Below, one piece after another: positions 1 to 8,820 of a DNA stretch of 61,000 nt. This DNA comes from Photobacterium aphoticum (GTDB taxonomy: Bacteria; Pseudomonadota; Gammaproteobacteria; Enterobacterales; Vibrionaceae), in the NCBI RefSeq assembly GCF_001029435.1, contig NZ_LDOV01000033.1, positions 1-61,000 of the forward strand, given 5' to 3'. Below the pieces are notes generated by a model that did no database searches, was not told where the DNA came from, and saw only the letters and a list, made by a program, of their open reading frames with translations. Positions within the stretch are counted from its first letter, which is position 1, and every line of letters begins with the position of its first letter. A program made the translations under genes and the position numbers.

Positions 1-194
1 TACCGAAGTAATGAATGAATTGACTGTGCCGACTTCTCTTTATTGCTAAAGGTCTATCGATTGGTCACTCAGTTTCATTGATAAATCTTTTTGACTATCT
101 ATTCAACGAGTGCCCACACAGATTGCATGGTCAAATTGTTAAAGAACAAACTGATTGGGTTAGCGACTTAAGTTGTCGTTCTCCGTGTCAGTGA
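1..194 (-). other. rRNA operon leader (5' external spacer of 16S), partial
   Basis: Read leftward, this is a typical rrn leader. A boxA antitermination element (GTTCTTTAACA, plus-strand 138-148) lies about 50 nt after the predicted start, followed by the conserved-looking CAATCTGTGTGGGCACTCG stretch. No mature 16S sequence is visible, so the 16S gene should begin just left of position 1. Recognition is by resemblance to enterobacterial and vibrio rrn leaders; the downstream 16S gene is inferred. Confidence 0.8.
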
Positions 195-250
195 GGCGGC
201 ATTATAGAGAGATTCTGACAGCGCGCAACCCCTGAAATTAAAAAAAACGA
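194..250 (-). promoter_or_regulatory. rrn P1-type promoter with UP-like element
   Basis: On the minus strand a perfect -10 TATAAT (201-206) follows a -35 TTGCGC (223-228) with a 16-bp spacer, and a GC-rich discriminator (GCCGCC) sits at the predicted start. An A/T tract just upstream of the -35 (about 237-250) resembles an UP element. This combination is characteristic of strong, stringently controlled rRNA promoters, and the boxA-containing leader downstream agrees. Confidence 0.85.
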
Positions 251-300
251 GAAACCCAAACCAACTGAACACAATCTGTACAAATATGATTTATCAGTAT

Positions 301-336
301 AAAAAATAAAAAGGCACGACATATTGTCGTACCTTT
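301..336 (-). terminator. Rho-independent terminator after yejA1
   Basis: Arms 310-321 and 325-336 form a 12-bp stem with one G-T pair and a 3-nt loop. Read leftward it is followed by a T-rich run (301-309). It lies about 20 nt past the stop of the first binding-protein gene and separates the ABC operon from the rrn promoter. Confidence 0.8.
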
Positions 337-355
337 CTCCCACATTAGAAGCCCG

Positions 356-2179
356 TTATTGCGGCTTATATTTGGTATCCATCACCGTGACAGGATCAAA
401 TCGCTGCCCTTTTTTCACCGCTTTTTGTGTGGCTTTCTTCACCTCTTGATCAATCCAATAGGTGCCAAAGTCATCCATACGGCCAATTGTGAACAAAGCT
501 TCGGTTTTCTTTTGCATTGGGTTAGCCGGGTATTTCATCCAGCGCCAGTATCCGGAACGAATGTACGGAGCCATCACTCCAGGGACAATGACACTCGCTT
601 CATGTACCTGACGTTGGATCTCACGCGATAATCTTTCCTTCTCTTTACTTGAGAACACACCGCGATACTGCATGATTAACGCATCCAACTCGGGTGTACT
701 GTAGTTAGTAAAGTTATTGTTCTGCGTTTTACCGGCATTGGCACTGTGGAAGTATTCCCAATACTGAGGACGAGGTGCGGTCCCCATCGAGTGATAAGAA
801 ATTTCGTGTTTCTTCTCCAGTGCGAATTTAAAGGCTGATGAGCCATCCACCAAATTCATGGTCAACTCCAGCCCTGCCGCTTTGGCTTGCTCTTTCAAAT
901 ACGCCAACTGCGGCGTCACCACTTGGTGACTGTACGTCACCGCAAAGCTTAGACGTTGTTTCTTATCATTCACACGAATGCCGTCACTACTGATCTGGGT
1001 GAAGCCCGCTTGCTCAAAGTGTTTAATCGCTGCACTGGCATCAAAAGGCAGCGCAGAGAGATCCTCATTGGTATAAGGCCCTAAACCGACACCTAACCCA
1101 TTTTGTTTGCGGCTAAAGTCCCCTCGAAAGACTTTTTTATTCAGACCATCGACATTCAGCGCATGGGCAATCCCTTTACGGACATTGAGATCATCGAGCA
1201 TTGGCTTAGCCGTATTCAGCCAGAAGCCCCCTGCCCCCACTTCCATTTGGTTGTAGCCCCAGAAGCGGTGGATATAACCGTTTTTAAACGGCTTTGACTG
1301 GCTTTTGTCGTACCAGATCTCCGGACGCCCCATGGCGTAGACATCCAAATCCCCTTTTTCAAAATGCTTGAAGGCAATGTCGTTATCACGGATCACCTTG
1401 ATACGGATTTTGTCGACGTTATAACGGTGCTTATAATAGCGGTTGGTATATCCCCACCAATCTTCACCGATGTGCTGCATAGTGATGGATTTGCCTTTAC
1501 GGATCTTCCCAACGTGGTATGCCCCCAACGTGGGCTCTGGTTTGAAATTAAATCGGCGAACATAATTATCGTCGACGCCATCGTTATTCTTATCGGTTTT
1601 TGGCTTAAGAAAATGCTCAGCACGGGGCTTCAGACGGTGCGTGAAGTACAACAGTGCATCGTGATCCATTTCTTTGCTAAATACCAACTCAACCGTGTGA
1701 TCATCCAAGGCATCAATCCGTTCGATCTGCGTACTGTAATAGGTGTTGTACCAGGGATCGATAATGTCTTTGGAACGATAAAACTGCAGCATATAGCTAA
1801 AATCAGACGCTTTGAGCGGTTGACCGTCCGACCACTTTGCCGCTGGGTTCAATTTCAGGTAAATCGTCTTATTATCTTCGCCAAACGCCCAGTGCGTGGC
1901 AAGATCCGGAATATAATTCAGTGTATCGGGATGGCGCTGCAGCAACTGAGGCTGTTTATCAAGCAACCAAACCCGAAACGCGCCATTACCATCAGGCCCG
2001 GCTGTTCGGAATGTCTGTGGGAAACTGGATATCGCGGTACGTAACGTGCCACCAAACTGCGCATCCGGAGAGGCAAATAGCGGCTCATTGTTATTGGTCA
2101 GCCACTCAACATTGTCAGGCAGCCCTGCCCACGATGCCGCTGGCAATAATAACGCGGTAGCTAATAACGTCCTTCTCAT
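356..2179 (-). CDS. Periplasmic peptide-binding protein, YejA-like (SBP family 5), copy 1
   Basis: A 607-residue extracellular solute-binding protein of the oligopeptide/microcin C family. An N-terminal signal peptide ends near ASWA/G (about residue 18), and the family-5 body fills the rest. It should capture peptides in the periplasm and deliver them to the YejBE-like permeases encoded upstream. A Shine-Dalgarno (AAGGAAGG) precedes the ATG. It is the last gene of the leftward operon, 121 nt after the second ATPase gene, and is clearly paralogous to the protein at 4054-5907. Both carry a D-x-N-x-D-G-x-D-D loop near residue 200 that resembles a calcium-binding EF-hand loop. The substrate is unknown; E. 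coli YejA handles peptides and microcin C. Confidence 0.85.
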   Translation of the reverse strand: MRRTLLATALLLPAASWAGLPDNVEWLTNNNEPLFASPDAQFGGTLRTAISSFPQTFRTAGPDGNGAFRVWLLDKQPQLLQRHPDTLNYIPDLATHWAFGEDNKTIYLKLNPAAKWSDGQPLKASDFSYMLQFYRSKDIIDPWYNTYYSTQIERIDALDDHTVELVFSKEMDHDALLYFTHRLKPRAEHFLKPKTDKNNDGVDDNYVRRFNFKPEPTLGAYHVGKIRKGKSITMQHIGEDWWGYTNRYYKHRYNVDKIRIKVIRDNDIAFKHFEKGDLDVYAMGRPEIWYDKSQSKPFKNGYIHRFWGYNQMEVGAGGFWLNTAKPMLDDLNVRKGIAHALNVDGLNKKVFRGDFSRKQNGLGVGLGPYTNEDLSALPFDASAAIKHFEQAGFTQISSDGIRVNDKKQRLSFAVTYSHQVVTPQLAYLKEQAKAAGLELTMNLVDGSSAFKFALEKKHEISYHSMGTAPRPQYWEYFHSANAGKTQNNNFTNYSTPELDALIMQYRGVFSSKEKERLSREIQRQVHEASVIVPGVMAPYIRSGYWRWMKYPANPMQKKTEALFTIGRMDDFGTYWIDQEVKKATQKAVKKGQRFDPVTVMDTKYKPQ

Positions 2180-2300
2180 ACTTTTACCTTCCTTTTATGT
2201 GCCGCTTCGCTGGCTGGCATCTTGTCGTTCTTGTTTTCATTTCCGGCATTGGGCGTGGTCATCACCCTGTGCACCTCGATCGTCCTTCGGCCTCTGGGCT

Positions 2301-3137
2301 TCAGGCGACGTGACTGCTTTTTTCCGCGCGTCGCTTGCGCTTCCTGTCTTTCGGGTGAGTGATCGGAATGGCCGACAACAATTTCTTGGTGTACTCCGCC
2401 TGCGGATTGGCATAGATCTCTTTGGCTGGCCCCATTTCCACCACTTTGCCGAAATACATGACGACCACGTTGTCTGAAATGTGTTTCACCACCGACAGGT
2501 CATGGGAGATAAAGATGATCGCCAGATTCATCTCTTTTTGCAGTTGTAATAACAGGTTCAAGATCTGCGCCTGCACCGACACATCCAAGGCGGAAACTGA
2601 CTCGTCACAGATCAGCAATTTCGGCTTCAGTGCTATGGCCCGTGCGATCCCGATACGCTGACGCTGACCACCTGAAAACTCATGGGGGTAACGGTTCACG
2701 GCCGTTTCTGGCAGCCCGACTTTCACCAACAGCTCTTTGACCCACGTTTGGCGCTCTTGCGGTGTACCGATTTTGTGGATAATGAAAGGCTCCTCCAAAA
2801 TCATGCCGATTGTATGGCGCTGGTTGAGGGATTCCATCGGATCCTGAAAGACAATCTGCATGTCTTTGCGCAGTGGGCGCATGGCTTTGGTCGACAAATC
2901 CGTGATGTCTTGCCCTTCAAAAAAGATTTTTCCTTCTGTCGGCTCATACAATTTCAAAATCGTACGGCCCAGGGTGCTTTTGCCACAGCCTGACTCCCCC
3001 ACCAGCCCAAGGGTTTCCCCGCGCGCCACTGAGAAAGACACACCGTCTACCGCTTTCACGGTATAGCCTTTTTTGAAGATCCCTTTGCCGGACACAAAAT
3101 GCTGCTTGAGGTTTTCTATCCGTAATACTTCTGTCAT
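2301..3137 (-). CDS. Peptide ABC transporter ATPase, OppF/DppF-like (C-terminal YejF half)
   Basis: A 278-residue ABC ATPase. The Walker A motif is GESGCGKST (about residue 50), the signature is SGGQRQR (about 155), and the Walker B segment LLICDE is followed by the H-loop in ISHDL. It corresponds to the second half of the fused YejF of E. coli and should pair with the ATPase encoded just upstream. The 33-nt gap to that gene suggests co-transcription. The C-terminus is rich in Lys/Arg, and the family's oligopeptide C-terminal extension is short. Confidence 0.85.
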   Translation of the reverse strand: MTEVLRIENLKQHFVSGKGIFKKGYTVKAVDGVSFSVARGETLGLVGESGCGKSTLGRTILKLYEPTEGKIFFEGQDITDLSTKAMRPLRKDMQIVFQDPMESLNQRHTIGMILEEPFIIHKIGTPQERQTWVKELLVKVGLPETAVNRYPHEFSGGQRQRIGIARAIALKPKLLICDESVSALDVSVQAQILNLLLQLQKEMNLAIIFISHDLSVVKHISDNVVVMYFGKVVEMGPAKEIYANPQAEYTKKLLSAIPITHPKDRKRKRRAEKSSHVA

Positions 3138-3170
3138 AACGTCCTCTTTACATGACCGCGATACGTGAGC

Positions 3171-4040
3171 TTAGCCTTTAAACTCTGGAAACAGGGTGAC
3201 ATCAATCGGTTTGATCTCTATCGGCTGTTTCGGCTCGTTATCCAAGCTTGGCATCAGCCCCATTAATCGCTCGGTGTACGGGTGCTGTGGATTATCAAAT
3301 AAGTCAAAAATATCCGCGTATTCAACCACCTTCCCGGCATACATCACGGCCACATCATCACAGATCTCTGCGACCACACCCAAATCGTGGGTGATGAAAA
3401 TCATCGCCATCCCGGTTTCTTCCTGTAACTCATTCATCAGTTCCAGGATCGATGCCTGCACCGTCACATCCAAGGCCGTTGTCGGCTCATCACAAATAAG
3501 TATGTCAGGTTTACACGCCAGTGCCATGGCGATCATGACACGCTGGCGCATCCCGCCGGACAAGTTATGAGGATATTCATTCAGGCGCTTTTCCGGCATC
3601 GGGATCTTCACCTTCTGCAGCATCTCCAATGAATAGGCGTTACGCTGTGCCTTGTCGAGATCCGGCCGATGAAGCTCCAATACTTCATTGAGCTGACGGC
3701 CAATGGTATGTACCGGATTGAGCGCGGTCATCGGATCCTGAAAGATCACCGAGATCTTATTGCCACGCATGGCATACATTTCTTCTGCCGGCAGAGTGAC
3801 CAAATCGGTCCCCCGGTAGAGGATCTGTCCGTGGGTAATTTGCCCGTACGGTTTAGGCAGCAAGCCCATGATCGACATGGAGGTGACACTCTTGCCGCAA
3901 CCGGACTCACCCACCAACCCTAACGTTCTGCCTTTGCGCACATCAAAGCTGACACCATGAAGGATCTTCACCACACCGTCATCCGTGGTAAATTCCGTTT
4001 CCAAATCACGCACACTTAAAATGATATCGTCCTGCATCAT
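3171..4040 (-). CDS. Peptide ABC transporter ATPase, OppD/DppD-like (N-terminal YejF half)
   Basis: A 289-residue ABC ATPase with Walker A GESGCGKS, signature LSGGMRQR, Walker B ILICDEPT and the ITHDLG switch region. A longer frame to 4094 exists but would overlap the upstream gene. The ATG-ATG pair at 4040/4037 sits directly after GGGAGG, so the start is one of these two. It begins 13 nt after the stop of the second binding protein. Together with the ATPase at 2301-3137 it replaces the single fused YejF found in E. coli. Confidence 0.85.
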   Translation of the reverse strand: MMQDDIILSVRDLETEFTTDDGVVKILHGVSFDVRKGRTLGLVGESGCGKSVTSMSIMGLLPKPYGQITHGQILYRGTDLVTLPAEEMYAMRGNKISVIFQDPMTALNPVHTIGRQLNEVLELHRPDLDKAQRNAYSLEMLQKVKIPMPEKRLNEYPHNLSGGMRQRVMIAMALACKPDILICDEPTTALDVTVQASILELMNELQEETGMAMIFITHDLGVVAEICDDVAVMYAGKVVEYADIFDLFDNPQHPYTERLMGLMPSLDNEPKQPIEIKPIDVTLFPEFKG

Positions 4041-4053
4041 TCGCCTCCCTACG

Positions 4054-5907
4054 TTACGGCTTGTAGGTGTCGTCAACGACAACCACAGGGTCAAAAGTCT
4101 GCTTTTTCTTCATCGCTGACTTGGTTTGCTTTTTCACATCACTGTCAATCCAGTATGTGCCGAGTGTGAGATACCCTTCATTGGAAAACAGGTAATGGGT
4201 ATCTTTTGTCATGGCCGGCGTCGGGAACTTCATCCAGCGCCAGTAAGCCTCACGGGTAAATGGCGCCATGTACCCCGGCACAATCACGTACGCATCGCTC
4301 ACCATCTGCTGAATATCATGAGAGATGGCCTGCTTCTTAGTGGTATCAAACTCGGCCAGATACGCAGCAATCTTTTCATCCATCGCTGGTGAGCGGAAAT
4401 TGGTGTGGTTATTGGTTTGTGGCTTGGCATTGACGGAATGCAAGTACTCCCAATACGCCGGGATCTTACCGCCCCCCATGGTCAGGTAAGCCAGCTCATG
4501 CTTTTTCTCTAGAATGTATTTAAACGCCGACGAACCATCGACCAAGTTCAAGGTCAACTCCAAACCGGCTTGCTTAGCCTGCTCTTTTAAATACGCCACG
4601 CGAGGCGTGCGTGCCGGACGACTGTAAGTCACCGCAAAAGACAGACGCTGGCCGTCTTTATTCAAACGGATACCGTCAGCCCCTATCGTGGTATAGCCGG
4701 CTTTTTCAAAATACGTTACCGCCTTTTCCGGTAAGAACGTCGGTGGCACGCTATCAGGGCGGTCATAATCGCCGTGCCCGGTGCCCAATCCATGGGGTTT
4801 ACGCAGGTAATCGCCACGCAGCACGTTTTTGATCAGGCCATCGTAATCCGTGGCATACGTGATCCCTTTACGCACATTGATATCATCCAGCATAGGCTTA
4901 GCGGTATTCATCCACAGGCCACCTGCACCTTGCACCACCGCGTTATAGCCCCACAATTTATGGATATAGCCCTGCTGATAGGGTGCGGTATTGGATTTTT
5001 CATGCCACAGCTCAGGCTGAATCAAACGAAAAGCGTCCAAATCCCCTTTCTCAAAGTGTTTCTTGGCAATGTCCTCATCGCGGATCACCCGCAGGCGGAT
5101 TTTGTCCACGTTATAACGATGCTGGTAATACTTGTTGCTGTAGCCCCACCAATCTTCCCCAACGTGCTTGAAGGTGACGCTTTTGCCCTTCTTCACCTTA
5201 TCGAGGTAATACGGCCCGGTGGTCGGCTCGGCTTTAAAGTTAAATTTACGGACAAAGTTATCGTCCATCCCGTCATTGTTCTCATCCTTCACCTTGGCAA
5301 AGAAATGCGCCGGACGGGGCTGCAGGCCATTACTTGGCAGACTCATCATGTACAGCAACTCGTCATCACTTTTCGCCACTTTGGCGGTGATCACGATGGT
5401 GTAATCATCAATTTTCTTCACATCATCAATATGGTTGTTGAAAAAGTCGTTGTACCAAGGGTCAATGATGTCTTTAGAGCGGTAATACTTCAGCATGAAC
5501 AGGTAATCATCGGCCGTCACTTTCTCACCGTCTGACCAACGGGCTTTCGGATCCAGTTGGAAATAGACTGTTTTATGATCGTCCCCAAACGCCCACGCGG
5601 TGGCTAACTGCGGGATCCATTTACCGGTGGTTGGATGGCGCTGCACTAACTTCGGCGCTTCATCCATAAAATACTGACGCAGCCCGGAGTTCGCATCCGG
5701 CCCGACGCTACGCAGTGTCTGTGGGAAACTGCGCATGTAACTGCGATAGGTCCCGCCACGCTTGGCCTCTTTTGATGCAAACAGCGGCTCATCCCAGTTG
5801 CTTTCCCAGGCCAGATCGGCCGGCAATTGTGTCGCCCACGCCGGCAGCGTGACGGCAGCCATGGCCATCGCTACTACCGACAGTGCGTATTTATTGTTAT
5901 TTTTCAT
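4054..5907 (-). CDS. Periplasmic peptide-binding protein, YejA-like (SBP family 5), copy 2
   Basis: A 617-residue solute-binding protein with a signal peptide ending near PAWA/T. The ATG at 5907 is preceded by AAGGA at good spacing; upstream codons in the same frame are ignored for that reason. It is similar along its whole length to the protein at 356-2179, sharing the SFPQTLRSVGPD and YRSKDIIDPWYN segments. It therefore arose by duplication, tandem or older. It also carries an acidic D-x-N-x-D-G loop near residue 200. Its place between the permease and ATPase genes suggests it is the primary binding protein of the importer. Confidence 0.87.
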   Translation of the reverse strand: MKNNNKYALSVVAMAMAAVTLPAWATQLPADLAWESNWDEPLFASKEAKRGGTYRSYMRSFPQTLRSVGPDANSGLRQYFMDEAPKLVQRHPTTGKWIPQLATAWAFGDDHKTVYFQLDPKARWSDGEKVTADDYLFMLKYYRSKDIIDPWYNDFFNNHIDDVKKIDDYTIVITAKVAKSDDELLYMMSLPSNGLQPRPAHFFAKVKDENNDGMDDNFVRKFNFKAEPTTGPYYLDKVKKGKSVTFKHVGEDWWGYSNKYYQHRYNVDKIRLRVIRDEDIAKKHFEKGDLDAFRLIQPELWHEKSNTAPYQQGYIHKLWGYNAVVQGAGGLWMNTAKPMLDDINVRKGITYATDYDGLIKNVLRGDYLRKPHGLGTGHGDYDRPDSVPPTFLPEKAVTYFEKAGYTTIGADGIRLNKDGQRLSFAVTYSRPARTPRVAYLKEQAKQAGLELTLNLVDGSSAFKYILEKKHELAYLTMGGGKIPAYWEYLHSVNAKPQTNNHTNFRSPAMDEKIAAYLAEFDTTKKQAISHDIQQMVSDAYVIVPGYMAPFTREAYWRWMKFPTPAMTKDTHYLFSNEGYLTLGTYWIDSDVKKQTKSAMKKKQTFDPVVVVDDTYKP

Positions 5908-5932
5908 GAGACATCCTTGTTTCGCAGCGCAA

Positions 5933-6976
5933 TTACACATAACGCGTAAATTTCTTCGGATCGAAAGCCGCACGGATGGCTTCCCCGATGAAGGTGACCA
6001 TCACCAACACCAGCACAATCGAGGTCACGACCGAGGTCACGATCCACGGTGAATCCAAATTCGACTTCCCTTGTTGCAGCAACTCTCCCCAGCTTGGCGT
6101 CGGTGGCATCAAACCCAATCCCAAATAATCCAATGCGGTCAGGGCGGTAATATTGGCGGCAATGGTGAACGGCGCCAGTGTCACAATCATCACCATGGTA
6201 TTCGGCAAAATGTGGTTAAACAGAATACGGGCTGTTGACGCGCCCAGTGCTTTGGCGGCCATCACATATTCACGGGCAGACTCTTTATAGGTCATGGTCC
6301 GCATGTACCAGGTCATCCCCATCCAGCCAAAGAGGACGTTGATCCCCACAAAGAGCGCAAAGGTCGGTTGGGTGATCGACACCAAAATCATGATCACGTA
6401 CAAGAACGGAACCATCGACCACACTTCAATCAGGCGCTGCACGAACAAATCAAACTTACCGCCAAAGAAGCCCATGGCACAGCCCACGGCGGTACCAATG
6501 GCGTACGAAATCGCCATGGTCATCAAGGCAAATCCCATCGCGGTACGAAAGCCATATACCAGACGGGCAAGAATATCGCGGCCGATAATGTCAGTACCAA
6601 GGTAATGCTTATTCTCCGCGCTCGGCGGGTTAGGCGGATAATTGCCGGAAAAATCCTGCTCATACGGATTCCACGGCACCAATGGCATGATCACAAAATT
6701 GTCACCACCTTCGGCCTCAAACGTTTTCTGCAACAAACGGTAATCCGCTTCACTGGCTGAGCCCTGACCAAATTCATTGCCTAATCGGACATCCGAGATC
6801 ACCGGGAAGGAATACGACCCGTTATATTTCACTACCAGTGCTTTACTGTTGATCAGCAATTCCGCAAACAGCGACAACACCAATAAAATAGACAAAATGA
6901 TGAATGACCAATAACCACGCTTAATTTCTTTAAAGCGTTTGATCTTTTTTTGCGTTAGGGGATTAAGATTCAACAT
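5933..6976 (-). CDS. yejE: Peptide ABC transporter permease, YejE-like
   Basis: A 347-residue inner-membrane permease (binding-protein-dependent transport family). It has an N-terminal membrane helix, a periplasmic loop of about 90 residues, then five further hydrophobic segments. An EAA-type loop (AAKALGASTARILFNHILPN, about residue 250) contacts the ATPase. The ATG at 6976 follows GGAG at good spacing; the longer frame would start at a TTG inside that ribosome-binding site. The start lies one base after the stop of yejB, so the two are translationally coupled. Confidence 0.88.
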   Translation of the reverse strand: MLNLNPLTQKKIKRFKEIKRGYWSFIILSILLVLSLFAELLINSKALVVKYNGSYSFPVISDVRLGNEFGQGSASEADYRLLQKTFEAEGGDNFVIMPLVPWNPYEQDFSGNYPPNPPSAENKHYLGTDIIGRDILARLVYGFRTAMGFALMTMAISYAIGTAVGCAMGFFGGKFDLFVQRLIEVWSMVPFLYVIMILVSITQPTFALFVGINVLFGWMGMTWYMRTMTYKESAREYVMAAKALGASTARILFNHILPNTMVMIVTLAPFTIAANITALTALDYLGLGLMPPTPSWGELLQQGKSNLDSPWIVTSVVTSIVLVLVMVTFIGEAIRAAFDPKKFTRYV

Positions 6977-6977
6977 A

Positions 6978-8003
6978 TTAAGCTCCAAACTTCACGCGAG
7001 GATCGACCAAGGCCACACACACATCTGACAAAATATTACCGATCAGCAGCATCACCGCATTAATAGCAACAATGCCCATTACCACCGGATAATCACGTTC
7101 AATGATCGACTCATAACCCAACAAGCCAATACCATCGATATTGAAAATTACCTCAATCAAAAAAGAGCCTGTCATGAAAAAGAGCAATGAATTACCAAAA
7201 TGGCTGGCAATGGGAATAAGGCTATTACGTAATGCATGCTTACGTACCGCTTGTTTAAATGGCAGGCCTTTGGCAATGGCGGTACGAATATAATCCGACG
7301 ACAAATTCTCCATCAGGTTATTTTTCATGGTCATGGTCAGTGTGGCGAAATCACCTATCAAATAACAGATAAGCGGCAGCACCGCATGCCACATCACATC
7401 TTTGGCTCGCTCAACAAAGGTCTCGTAGTCGTCAAAATCATCCCCGACAAATCCGCCCATGGGGAACCATTCCAGGTGATAGCTGAACAAGGTGATCAGC
7501 AGGACACCGACCACATAACCGGGCAGTGCATAACCGACAAAAATTAAAATAGACGAACCTGAATCAAACACGGAACCGTGTTTGAGCGCTTTGTAATAAC
7601 CGAGCGGTATAGAAATGAAGTAACTAATAAAGAAGGTCATACCGCCATAAAAGAGAGATACCGGCAACCGCTCGGCAATCATGTCAGACACCGGTTCGTA
7701 ATAGCGCGTCGATTCACCAAAATCCAACACCAGCAGTTTACTGAGCCAATCAATATAGGCTTCCGTCACCGGTTTATCTAACCCATAAAAGGCATTAAGT
7801 TCAGCAATTTGATCTTCTGATAAGGCAGAGTTACCGCCTGCTGTCGTCATGGCTGCAGCCCCGTCCCCTTGTGCCTGCATATTCGCAAGCATGCGTTCAA
7901 CAGGGCCCCCAGGCACAAAACGTGTGATAGCAAAAATTAAAATCGTAATGCCGAGAAACGTTGGGATCACCAACGCCATACGACGTAAAAAATATGACAA
8001 CAT
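6978..8003 (-). CDS. yejB: Peptide ABC transporter permease, YejB-like
   Basis: A 341-residue permease, first gene of the leftward operon. It opens with MLSYFLRRM followed by a long hydrophobic helix and the FVPGGPVE motif typical of DppB/OppB/YejB proteins. The EAA loop is seen at AIAKGLPFKQAVRKHALRN. The ATG at 8003 is chosen over upstream in-frame codons because the family begins at the membrane helix and a GGAT/GGAG motif precedes it. It should form the heterodimeric channel with YejE. Confidence 0.88.
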   Translation of the reverse strand: MLSYFLRRMALVIPTFLGITILIFAITRFVPGGPVERMLANMQAQGDGAAAMTTAGGNSALSEDQIAELNAFYGLDKPVTEAYIDWLSKLLVLDFGESTRYYEPVSDMIAERLPVSLFYGGMTFFISYFISIPLGYYKALKHGSVFDSGSSILIFVGYALPGYVVGVLLITLFSYHLEWFPMGGFVGDDFDDYETFVERAKDVMWHAVLPLICYLIGDFATLTMTMKNNLMENLSSDYIRTAIAKGLPFKQAVRKHALRNSLIPIASHFGNSLLFFMTGSFLIEVIFNIDGIGLLGYESIIERDYPVVMGIVAINAVMLLIGNILSDVCVALVDPRVKFGA

Positions 8004-8820
8004 ACTTACATCCACTCCATGTCTAGTCGGCGGAAACAGACAGATGCATGATTGACTCACCCGCGCCTGATTTTCAGCTCGCAATTCACCATGAATATTT
8101 GCTCGTCCTGAACAATTTCACTTTCTCAGCATTCAGTATGAACACCATTTATTTTTCTAAGCGCCATAAATACAGTGATTTGTACCTTCCTTCAAGTTAG
8201 CTTAACTATTTTGACCCAATCGTGTCACATTTTGCGACCAATGTGCTTCAAATGTAAAAAAAATATATAAATCCAGAATAGCTCTCATTTACAGAGTGAT
8301 CGAAGTTAAAAATTTCAGTGTCACTACCGTAAAAATATGACAATACAATGAATGAGCTCACATTTAGACATATTCCTTTTAAGCACCGCTCACCTCCCCA
8401 CCCCTTAACAAACGCCTATTGAAATACTTGTTACAAAATACCTAATTAGCATCTTGGGATTTATTAACCAAAGAGTAATTAAGAGGTCGATAAAACTGCT
8501 TTTGTGGATATAGATAGATAAATAAACCAATCTTTGAATTTGTCACAACATTTATCAACACTTTCAACAAAGCGTCAAAAAACCAACTCCACTCAATAAA
8601 TAGTTTTGACAAAAAGATATAAACCAATATTTAGTTTTAAATAAATTAATTTTTAAGCATTTCATATCGTTTTATCATTTCTTGCACATAAAACTCACTG
8701 GTTTGACTTCAACTTTCAGCTTCATGTATATCTCCCTACACGTTAACGAAACGTTAATGCTTGCTTCGGCAACTGACTGCCGGGTTACAGGAAGAATAAT
8801 AAAGAAATGGAGCAGCAAGG
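8004..8820. other. AT-rich divergent intergenic region (yej operon / TonB-dependent receptor)
   Basis: About 800 bp, clearly more A/T-rich than its flanks, separating the leftward yej operon from the rightward receptor. No credible gene is seen. A 16-bp CRP-like half match (AATGA-N6-TCACA, 8347-8362) and a duplicated ACGTTAA element (8740-8759) are the only motif candidates. It presumably holds both divergent promoters, but I could not pick a convincing -35/-10 pair. Confidence 0.5.
8740..8759. promoter_or_regulatory. Possible operator: 11-bp-period direct repeat ACGTTAAYG
   Basis: ACGTTAACG (8740-8748) is repeated as ACGTTAATG (8751-8759), one helical turn apart and about 60 bp before the receptor start. 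The first copy contains the palindrome CGTTAACG. The regulator is not identified. Confidence 0.3.

Noticed and set aside
4774..5535. 253-codon open frame antisense to the second YejA gene
   Set aside because: Shadow of a well-supported coding region on the other strand.
8347..8362. CRP site AATGA-N6-TCACA upstream of yejB
   Set aside because: Only one half-site is good, and it is 350 bp from yejB and 460 bp from the receptor; kept only as a note in the intergenic entry.
8442..8627. 61-codon minus-strand frame in the AT-rich intergenic region
   Set aside because: No ribosome-binding site, poor composition and no recognisable features.
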